Source of the DNA: GCA-002728855 sp036340635
GTDB taxonomy: Bacteria; Bacteroidota; Bacteroidia; Flavobacteriales; Flavobacteriaceae
Length of the DNA: 30,553 nt
Direction of reading: 5' to 3'
Assembly (NCBI GenBank): GCA_036340635.1
Contig: JAYYYF010000024.1
Location: forward strand, 1 to 30,553
Shown: one piece after another, positions 24,993-30,553 of the stretch
How positions within the stretch are numbered: the first letter of the stretch is position 1
Layout: each line of letters opens with the position of its first letter
Made by a program: the position numbers and the translations under genes
Notes under the pieces: model-generated
What the model was told of the DNA's origin: nothing
What the model saw: only the letters and a program-made list of their open reading frames with translations
The model's database searches: none

Positions 24993-26012
24993 CTAAATTT
25001 TTATGCCATGTTTACGCATGAAAAAAATTCCCCTCCCTAAAAAAAGTGATTTTTCAAAAGAACCAGTTTTTACAATTCCTTTCCCTGCAATATCATATGC
25101 TGTCCCATGATCTGGAGAAGTTCTTATTTTATCTAGGCCAGCTGTGAAATTAATTCCCTTACCAAAAGATAATGTTTTAAATGGGATAATCCCTTGGTCA
25201 TGATACATTGCTAGAACGGCATCATATTTTAGATGTTGTTGACTCCCAAAAAATCCATCTGCAGAAAATGGCCCGCAAACATTTACCCCTTCCAAAATAA
25301 ATTCTTCAATAACTGGTCTTATTATATTTTCTTCTTCACCCCCTATAAAGCCATTATCCCCAGCATGAGGATTAATGCCTAAAATTGCTATTTTTTGATT
25401 TATTATTCCAAAATCTAATCTCAAAGTTTCTACTAATTGATTAATTCTTTTAAATAATAACTCTTTGGATAGTTGGCTTGAAACTTCACTAATAGGTATA
25501 TGTTCACTCACTAAAGCAATTTTCACCTCATCTGAAACCATAAGCATCATTGCTTCTCCTAAAAATTCTTGATTTAAATATCCAGTATGCCCAAGGAATT
25601 TATAATTTTCTCTTTGAATAGTGCTTTTATCTAATGGGCCTGTAACAAGTAGATCTATAGCCCCTTTTTTTAGAGCTTTAGTCCCTTCTAAAAAAGAATT
25701 TAAAGCTATCTCACCAGAAATTTTTGATGGCTCCCCAAAACATAGTGCTCCATCATAATCCATCATTTGTTTTATATTTAATTTATCGATAACAGATTCA
25801 TTTATTTTATCAATAAAATTTAATTGTGTCTTTAAATTAAAGTGCCTTTTTTGATTTACAACAATCCTTTTAGGACAAAAAACAATTGGAATGAAAAATT
25901 GAAAAAATTTTTTTATTTCAAAAACTTTTAAAATGATTTCAACTCCCACGCCATTTGGATCTCCTATTGAAATTCCAACTTTAATCTTTTCTAGATCTTT
26001 AATTTGATTCAA
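24993..26012 (-). CDS. pdxA: 4-hydroxythreonine-4-phosphate dehydrogenase
   Basis: PdxA oxidises 4-phosphohydroxy-L-threonine in the DXP-dependent pathway to pyridoxal phosphate. The 339-residue protein opens with KVGISIGDPNGVGVEIILK. The three metal-binding histidine regions are visible in FLGHTGYLNQEF, GINPHAGDNGFIG and AMYHDQGIIPFK. Other family phrases are VTGPLDKSTIQ and IRTSPDHGTAYDIAGKG. Length is close to the E. coli enzyme (329). No ATG precedes the conserved N-terminus: an in-frame TAG lies three codons upstream of the TTG at 26012, which is therefore the likely start. The gene is divergent from ribE, with 40 bases between the starts. Confidence 0.95.
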   Translation of the reverse strand: MNQIKDLEKIKVGISIGDPNGVGVEIILKVFEIKKFFQFFIPIVFCPKRIVVNQKRHFNLKTQLNFIDKINESVIDKLNIKQMMDYDGALCFGEPSKISGEIALNSFLEGTKALKKGAIDLLVTGPLDKSTIQRENYKFLGHTGYLNQEFLGEAMMLMVSDEVKIALVSEHIPISEVSSQLSKELLFKRINQLVETLRLDFGIINQKIAILGINPHAGDNGFIGGEEENIIRPVIEEFILEGVNVCGPFSADGFFGSQQHLKYDAVLAMYHDQGIIPFKTLSFGKGINFTAGLDKIRTSPDHGTAYDIAGKGIVKTGSFEKSLFLGRGIFFMRKHGIKI

Positions 26013-26019
26013 TTTATTC

Positions 26020-26027
26020 TAATTTTG
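26020..26027 (+). promoter_or_regulatory. Putative -7 box for ribE (TAATTTTG)
   Basis: TAATTTTG matches the Bacteroidota -7 consensus exactly and lies 25 bases before the ribE ATG. There is only a weak -33 candidate (TTT at 25998-26000, 19 bases upstream). The gap is only 40 bases, so there is no room for an FMN riboswitch. Confidence 0.33.
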
Positions 26028-26052
26028 CAATAAAAATAATCATTTTTGATCC

Positions 26053-26637
26053 ATGTTTACCGGAATAATAGAATCGCTAGGCGAGGTTAAAAAAATTAAT
26101 GAAAAGAGTGGGAGCATGGATATTTCTATCGAAAGCGAAATTTCTAAAACACTGAAAATAGGACAAAGCATAGCACACAATGGGATTTGTTTAACTGTTG
26201 TAAATTTTTCAAGTTTGTCTCACCAAGTTACTGCTGTCAAGGAAACCTTAAACACATCCACTTTTAGTAACTTGAAAATTGGTGACGTGATTAATCTTGA
26301 AAGGTCTCTAAAAGCAGATTCCCGGTTAGATGGGCATTTCGTGCAAGGCCATATAGATCAAATTGGAGAATGTAAAGGTGTTGTTAAAAATAATGGCAGT
26401 TGGATATTTTCATTCGAATACGACCCCTATAAACAAAATGTAACTATTGAAAAAGGCTCGATTAGTATTGATGGGGTAAGTCTTACTGTTATAAATTCAA
26501 GAAAAAATAGTTTTTCTGTTTCAATAATCCCTCATACTTTTGAGAATACAACATTTAAAAAAATAGTAGAAGGGAGTAAGGTCAATCTTGAATTTGATGT
26601 TTTAGGCAAATACATAAACAAATTATCTAAAATTTAA
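26053..26637 (+). CDS. ribE: Riboflavin synthase, alpha chain
   Basis: The enzyme dismutates two 6,7-dimethyl-8-ribityllumazine molecules to riboflavin. The 194-residue protein starts with the diagnostic MFTGIIESLGEV and is built of two similar lumazine-binding barrels. The first has GQSIAHNGICLTVVN and NLERSLKADSRLDGHFVQGHID, the second has EKGSISIDGVSLTVINS and VSIIPHTFENT. Internal duplication of G-x-S-I-x-x-x-G is clear. The C-terminus ends in the usual trimerisation helix (DVLGKYINKL). The start is ATG. It is divergent from pdxA, and the antiporter gene begins 63 bases downstream. Confidence 0.95.
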   Translation: MFTGIIESLGEVKKINEKSGSMDISIESEISKTLKIGQSIAHNGICLTVVNFSSLSHQVTAVKETLNTSTFSNLKIGDVINLERSLKADSRLDGHFVQGHIDQIGECKGVVKNNGSWIFSFEYDPYKQNVTIEKGSISIDGVSLTVINSRKNSFSVSIIPHTFENTTFKKIVEGSKVNLEFDVLGKYINKLSKI

Positions 26638-26700
26638 TTTTTGGTTTTTTTCATTTTAGATTAATTTACTATATTTAGCCAAGAGTAGAGTAAACTATAT

Positions 26701-27981
26701 ATGGATATATTAGAACTGTCTACCGTCCTGCTATTGTTAGCTTCGGTTTTTTCAATCATCAATTTAAGATTTTTAAAATTACCCCAGACAATTGGGTTGA
26801 TGATACTTGCCATTGCACTTTCTTTTGTTGTTTTAGTAGTTGGTTTAGTCTATCCAGAATTTTTAAAAGCTGCAAGCTCATTGACTGAAAAATTTGACTT
26901 TGGTACTCTCCTTATCAATGTTATGTTACCTTTCCTGCTTTTTGCTGGAGCCATTAGTGTAGATGTTCATGAGCTCCTGAAAGATAAACTCACTATATTA
27001 CTTTTGGCTAGTTTTGGAGTTTTATTTTCAACTTTTGCTGTAGGAACTGGAACCTATTGGCTCATTCAACAACCCTTTTTAGGTCTTTCTGATCTAAGTC
27101 TTACCTATGTTGACTGTTTACTTTTTGGAGCATTGATAGCCCCTACAGATCCAATTGCTGTTTTGGCTATGGTTAAAAAAATGAATCTTTCCCCGACAGC
27201 TGAAACAAGAATAGCTGGTGAATCTCTCTTTAATGATGGAATTGGTGTTGTCATTTTTTTGACTCTATTAAAGGTCAAAGTTGATGGTATAGAAAATGTT
27301 ACTGCTCAAAGTGTAAGTATACTTTTTGCAACAGAGGTAATTGGAGGTATAATATTGGGTGCTGTTTTGGGTTTCTTTGGCCTTAAACTCTTAAGATATA
27401 TAGAAAACCAATTTGTTGAGCTTGAGGTTATAATCACTCTTTCATTGGTTTTACTTGTATCTGTCGTCGCAAGTAAGTTCCACTTTTCTGGTCCTCTTGG
27501 AGTTGTTATGCTTGGGTTATTTTTGAATAAAAACATCGATACCGATGACAAAGCTGAAGGAGTTCAAAAAGCAATGGGTGACTATGTATATAAATTTTGG
27601 CATTTATTAGACGAAACTTTGAATGCTATTCTATTTATCCTCATAGGGCTAGAAATTATTGCTGTTTTTGAAACCTTCCATCCAGCTTATTTAATAGCTT
27701 CATTGATAATTATTTTATTGGTGGTTTCTTCTCGTTGGATTGGTGTTGTAATCCCAATCAAATTACTTTCAATAAAGAAAAAATTTGAAAAAAATACTGC
27801 TTTAATTATCACCTGGGGAGGATTGCGTGGTGGATTAAGCATTGCTCTTGCATTAAATCTCCCTGATGCTCTTCTTGGAGAAGGCAAATCCCTTATTCTC
27901 TTCTTTACATATGCAGTAGTTCTTTTCACTATATTGGTTCAAGGGCTAACACTAGAAAAGATTGTCAAAAGAGGAGAGTAG
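26701..27981 (+). CDS. Sodium/proton antiporter, CPA1 (NhaP) family
   Basis: An inner-membrane exchanger that expels sodium (possibly potassium or lithium) in return for protons, regulating internal pH and salt, as expected in a marine bacterium. The 426-residue protein has about 12 hydrophobic segments, starting at residues 5-22. The key ion-binding motif is ESLFNDGIGVV with N178-D179. The conserved APTDPIAVL (P148-T149-D150-P151) precedes it, and the late arginine-rich phrase ITWGGLRGGLSIALALNLP matches CPA1 members. There is no long cytoplasmic C-terminal domain, so it is the short bacterial form. The start is ATG. An imperfect -7-like TATATTTA lies at 26670. The GT2 gene follows within about 45 bases. 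Confidence 0.92.
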   Translation: MDILELSTVLLLLASVFSIINLRFLKLPQTIGLMILAIALSFVVLVVGLVYPEFLKAASSLTEKFDFGTLLINVMLPFLLFAGAISVDVHELLKDKLTILLLASFGVLFSTFAVGTGTYWLIQQPFLGLSDLSLTYVDCLLFGALIAPTDPIAVLAMVKKMNLSPTAETRIAGESLFNDGIGVVIFLTLLKVKVDGIENVTAQSVSILFATEVIGGIILGAVLGFFGLKLLRYIENQFVELEVIITLSLVLLVSVVASKFHFSGPLGVVMLGLFLNKNIDTDDKAEGVQKAMGDYVYKFWHLLDETLNAILFILIGLEIIAVFETFHPAYLIASLIIILLVVSSRWIGVVIPIKLLSIKKKFEKNTALIITWGGLRGGLSIALALNLPDALLGEGKSLILFFTYAVVLFTILVQGLTLEKIVKRGE

Positions 27982-28024
27982 CCAAAGCTAAAGTTGTGTT
28001 GTCAAATAATTAAACTTTTCACTT

Positions 28025-28753
28025 ATCAGAGAATTAGCTATTGTTATTCCATGTTATAATGAATCAAATCGAATAAAACATTCCTCATATAAAGAATGTC
28101 TTATTTCCAACAAATTGGTATCACTTTTTTTTGTGAATGATGGATCTACTGATTCTACTCAAAAAGAAATTGAAATATTAGAAAAAAAATTTCCTGAACA
28201 AGTAAAAATTCTAGAATTGGAGAAAAATTATGGCAAAGGGGAAGCCGTTAGAAAAGGATTCTTATACCTATCAAAAAAAAAATTCAAAAAGATTGCCTTT
28301 TTAGATGCTGACCTTTCTACAAGTCTAAGTGAATGCATTTCTCTTTCAAAACAGATTAAGGAGCAAATAACTTTTGTTTTTGGATCAAGAATCTTAAAAA
28401 TTGACAATAATATTCAGCGTAAATGGCATCGCTTTTTTTTCGGCAGAATAATAGCGACTTTTATATCTAAAATTTTGGGCATTCCCGTTTATGACACTCA
28501 ATGTGGATGCAAAATTTTTTCTGCTTCTCTTTCAAAACAAATTTTTGATGCTCCTTTTATCTCAAAATGGTTATTTGATGTGGAACTATTTTTTAGAATA
28601 ATTTCAATATACGGTAGAGAAAATTTAAAAAATTATGTTCGAGAAATTCCCCTATCAAGTTGGATAGATACAAGTGATTCACGTGTTAAAATAACTTACT
28701 TTTTCAAACTTTGGATTGATCTCTACAGAATTTCAAAAAAATACAATCGGTGA
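28025..28753 (+). CDS. GT2 glycosyltransferase, polyprenyl-phosphate sugar synthase-like, start codon unclear
   Basis: The enzyme probably moves a sugar from a nucleotide sugar to polyprenyl phosphate, like ALG5/DPM1-type GT2 proteins. The nucleotide-binding phrase ELAIVIPCYNES is encoded at 28031-28066. FFVNDGSTDST, the metal-binding D-A-D in IAFLDADLSTS, FVFGSRIL, and the family segment GIPVYDTQCGCKIF follow. There is no C-terminal membrane domain. The first in-frame ATG/GTG/TTG is TTG at 28115, which would cut off the first strand and the PCYNE motif, so it is rejected. Upstream the frame is open to a stop at 28007 and offers only rare starts; ATC at 28025 (242 residues) is used here as a best guess. 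A frameshift or base error near 28010-28030 is the alternative. Its stop overlaps the GT39-like gene as GTGA. Confidence 0.82.
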   Translation: MRELAIVIPCYNESNRIKHSSYKECLISNKLVSLFFVNDGSTDSTQKEIEILEKKFPEQVKILELEKNYGKGEAVRKGFLYLSKKKFKKIAFLDADLSTSLSECISLSKQIKEQITFVFGSRILKIDNNIQRKWHRFFFGRIIATFISKILGIPVYDTQCGCKIFSASLSKQIFDAPFISKWLFDVELFFRIISIYGRENLKNYVREIPLSSWIDTSDSRVKITYFFKLWIDLYRISKKYNR

Positions 28754-30129
28754 AAAAAAAATATGCCTATTTAATCTTCTTTTTGACACTAGTGTTTATA
28801 AGAGGAATTTTCAATTTTATAATCCCCCTTACAGACAAAACCGAGGCCAGATATAGTGAAATTGCTAGGATAATGAGTGAAACAGGTAATTGGATTGTTC
28901 CACAAATAGATTACGGAATTCCTTTTTGGGCCAAACCTCCCCTATCAACTTGGCTCTCTGCAATGTCCATATCTATATTTGGCGAAAATGAATTTTCCGT
29001 TAGACTCCCTTCTCTTATTTTAAGTTTATTCATGGCATTTTTCATTTCTAAATATATTGCTAATAAAAAACTCCCTTTTTTTATTCCCTGTTTAATTCTT
29101 TTTTCTCTGCCAGAATTTTTTCTCCATGCAGGTGTTGTTTCAACTGATCTTTCACTCTCATTTTCAATAATGCTCATAATGATTTCTTTTTGGGAAATTT
29201 CAAAAAAAAAATCTTTTGTATGGGAGTCTCTATTTATAGTTGGCATAGCAATGGGGCTACTCGCAAAAGGCCCTATTTCAATTGTTTTAACATTACCTCC
29301 ATTATTCATATGGGGGTTAAGATTTAAGTTGCCAATTAGGAAACTTTTTAGAATTTCGTGGATTTTTGGTGTTCTTCTTGCACTCCCGTGGTATTTTTTG
29401 GCAGAAAAAAAATCCCCTGGATTTACAAATTATTTTATAATTGGCGAACATTTTCTAAGATTCATTGACTCTTCTTGGACTGGAGATAAATATGGATTTC
29501 CTAAACAACAACCTCTTGGAATTATATGGGGTTTTCTTGTACTCGGAACAATTCCATGGATTTTTTCTTTATTTAAAAAATTAATTAAAAAACACAGATT
29601 TATTTGGGATGATAAATGGGAATTTTTTCTATGGAGTTGGTTGCTTTGGACTCCTATCTTTTTTACAATCTCCAAAAGCCTTATCCACACATATATTATG
29701 CCGGTTATGGTTCCTGTAACCTTATTAGTATGCCACTATTGGGAGAATTTAAAATTTAAAAAAATTCAATTAGGCTTTTCCGTTTTTATTCCCATTTTAC
29801 TCTTAATAAGCTATTCTTTTAAAGATGTAAGAGAATTTATTGGAAGTAAATCTGATAAAATTATCATTGAAAAAACAAATACTCATTTTTCTCCTATCTA
29901 TTCATTAAAAGTTAAAAGTTATTCTTCCCAATTCTATTCAAAAGGGCAAATAAAAAAAATAGATTACAAAGAATTAGAAAAGTTAATAAAAGGCAATAAT
30001 TCGTTTTTTGTTGTTATTAAAGAAAATAAGATCGATAGTGTTAACCCTGATACAAAAAATAAACTTAAAAATGTCCATAAGAGATCTGATAAAAGTTTAT
30101 ACTCCTACAATGTTTCATCTAAAAAATAG
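28750..30129 (+). CDS. Membrane glycosyltransferase, GT39/GT83 (ArnT/PMT-like)
   Basis: These integral-membrane enzymes take a sugar from a polyprenyl-phosphate donor and attach it to an acceptor on the periplasmic side, such as lipid A or a protein. The 459-residue protein has a first membrane helix (residues 4-25), followed by the loop motif T-E-A-R-Y at 31-35, where the acidic residue corresponds to the catalytic-type D/E of ArnT and PMT proteins. WAKPPLSTWLSAM and LPSLILSLFMAFF follow, with about ten more hydrophobic segments up to residue 360. A soluble C-terminal region of about 100 residues ends the protein. The GTG start overlaps the GT2 stop by 4 bases. Pairing with GT2 suggests a donor-and-transfer module. 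Sugar and acceptor cannot be told. Confidence 0.87.
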   Translation: MKKKYAYLIFFLTLVFIRGIFNFIIPLTDKTEARYSEIARIMSETGNWIVPQIDYGIPFWAKPPLSTWLSAMSISIFGENEFSVRLPSLILSLFMAFFISKYIANKKLPFFIPCLILFSLPEFFLHAGVVSTDLSLSFSIMLIMISFWEISKKKSFVWESLFIVGIAMGLLAKGPISIVLTLPPLFIWGLRFKLPIRKLFRISWIFGVLLALPWYFLAEKKSPGFTNYFIIGEHFLRFIDSSWTGDKYGFPKQQPLGIIWGFLVLGTIPWIFSLFKKLIKKHRFIWDDKWEFFLWSWLLWTPIFFTISKSLIHTYIMPVMVPVTLLVCHYWENLKFKKIQLGFSVFIPILLLISYSFKDVREFIGSKSDKIIIEKTNTHFSPIYSLKVKSYSSQFYSKGQIKKIDYKELEKLIKGNNSFFVVIKENKIDSVNPDTKNKLKNVHKRSDKSLYSYNVSSKK

Positions 30130-30214
30130 TTGATTAAATTTGTGCCTGAATAATGAAACAGAATTCCCCCAGAAAATGTATATAGATTATATCAGAATAT
30201 ATACCCTATAAAAA

Positions 30215-30547
30215 TTAATATAAAAGATGCTTCTTCGAATGATTTCGCCATCCAGCTTGAGATCTATATTCAACAAAATAAATTTTCAAATCACTTTGAG
30301 ATGAATAATCAACAAAATAAATCTTTTTATCTGCCTGAGATGAATAATCAACAAAAAACCATAATCCTTCATTCCCTTTCACCTGCGAAGAATAATCAAC
30401 CTTATAAACTTTAAGATCTGCCTGGGAAACATAATCAACTACATAAACTTTAACATCAGCTTGAGAACTATATTCAACAGAATACATTTTTTGAGAATAT
30501 GCGATGCTTGAGTAAAAAAAAACGATAAATAATATTTTTTTCATCAT
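30215..30547 (-). CDS. Small exported repeat protein, DUF6150-like
   Basis: The function is unknown. The 110-residue product has a signal peptide (about 1-19, KKILFIVFFYSSIAYS). The mature protein is almost entirely six repeats of about 13 residues with consensus Y-x-V-D-Y-S-S-Q-A-D-L-K-V, at residues 22-34, 35-47, 48-63 (three residues longer), 64-76, 77-89 and 90-102. A basic tail, SKKHLLY, ends it. The alternation of large aromatic and polar residues suggests stacked beta-hairpins. I recall a Pfam family DUF6150 with this S-Q-A-D pattern, but cannot confirm it here. The start is an ATG pair (30547 or 30544), 6 bases from the window end, so its upstream region is not visible. It converges on the GT39-like gene with 85 bases between. 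Confidence 0.85.
   Translation of the reverse strand: MMKKILFIVFFYSSIAYSQKMYSVEYSSQADVKVYVVDYVSQADLKVYKVDYSSQVKGNEGLWFFVDYSSQADKKIYFVDYSSQSDLKIYFVEYRSQAGWRNHSKKHLLY
30248..30487 (-). repeat. In-frame 39-base coding repeats of the DUF6150-like gene
   Basis: Six in-frame copies of a 39-base unit (one with a 9-base insertion) encode the Y-x-V-D-Y-S-S-Q repeats. Two neighbouring copies share an identical run on the plus strand, TGAGATGAATAATCAAC, starting at 30297 and 30336, exactly 39 bases apart. The other copies have drifted at the DNA level while keeping the protein motif, which suggests old duplications with selection, plus some recent or homogenised copies. Confidence 0.8.
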
Positions 30548-30553
30548 TAGCCT

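Noticed and set aside
26013..26052. FMN riboswitch upstream of ribE
   Set aside because: The pdxA-ribE gap is only 40 bases, far too short for the roughly 130-base RFN element, and none of its conserved blocks is visible.
28115..28753. GT2 gene starting at TTG 28115 (212 residues)
   Set aside because: It would lose the first strand and the IVIPCYNE motif encoded in the same open frame immediately upstream.
28911..29309. 132-codon reverse-strand open frame inside the GT39-like gene
   Set aside because: It lies wholly antisense to a well-conserved membrane protein and its translation shows no recognisable motif; it is a shadow of the coding frame.
30178..30204. Inverted repeat GTATATA / TATATAC between the convergent GT39-like and DUF6150-like genes, as a terminator
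   Set aside because: The stem is only 7 AT pairs with a 13-base loop and no T run; such repeats are expected by chance in this AT-rich sequence.
30248..30487. Regularly spaced 39-base repeats that could suggest a CRISPR array
   Set aside because: There are no spacers: units are contiguous, in frame and encode a conserved 13-residue motif behind a signal peptide.

Overview
The window is chromosomal, AT-rich DNA from a member of the Bacteroidota, most likely a marine, streamlined flavobacterium. Supporting signs are the gene content (TonB receptor with a carboxypeptidase-regulatory-like N-terminus, DUF3108, DUF177/L32, a DksA-like protein with a degenerate zinc finger, a flavobacterial-type M23 peptidase), promoter-like TTG-N19..22-TAnnTTTG sites, an almost complete lack of Shine-Dalgarno sequences, frequent TTG starts, and intergenic gaps that never reach 100 bases. 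No tRNA, rRNA, insertion sequence, CRISPR array or prophage is visible. LAYOUT. A long forward block (1-16547) carries radA (5' end cut by the window edge), gdhA, recO, a TonB-dependent receptor, ileS, a DksA/TraR-like gene, an exported hypothetical, lspA, uvrC, a DUF3108 protein, an M23 peptidase and pgi. A reverse block (16544-19506) holds recJ, rsmI and a charged hypothetical. A short forward block follows with tdk, alr and asd. The next reverse block (22302-26012) has pdxA, yceD (DUF177), rpmF, accB and accC. The last forward block has ribE, an NhaP-type antiporter, a GT2 glycosyltransferase and a GT39/ArnT-like membrane glycosyltransferase. A reverse gene for a tiny exported repeat protein (DUF6150-like) closes the window. 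HOW THE GENES FIT. Most are core housekeeping: DNA repair (radA, recO, uvrC, recJ), nitrogen assimilation (gdhA), translation (ileS, rpmF, rsmI), envelope (lspA, alr, asd, M23, DUF3108), fatty-acid initiation (accB, accC), cofactors (ribE, pdxA), sugar phosphate metabolism (pgi) and sodium/proton exchange. The GT2 plus GT39-like pair looks like a two-step module that makes a polyprenyl-phosphate sugar and transfers it to an envelope acceptor. MOST INTERESTING POINTS. (1) UvrC keeps both nuclease halves but lacks the whole cysteine-rich segment that binds the iron-sulfur cluster in other UvrC proteins. (2) IleRS has GIHH where class I synthetases have HIGH, the swapped signature associated with mupirocin hyper-resistance in IleRS2. 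(3) Three unrelated zinc-ribbon proteins (DksA-like, thymidine kinase, L32) all have C-x-x-T-G where C-x-x-C is expected. (4) The GT2 gene is intact but has no ATG, GTG or TTG in frame before its first conserved motif. (5) The C-terminal protein is made of six 13-residue Y-x-V-D-Y-S-S-Q repeats. I see no clearly new multigene system; the novelty is in altered family members.
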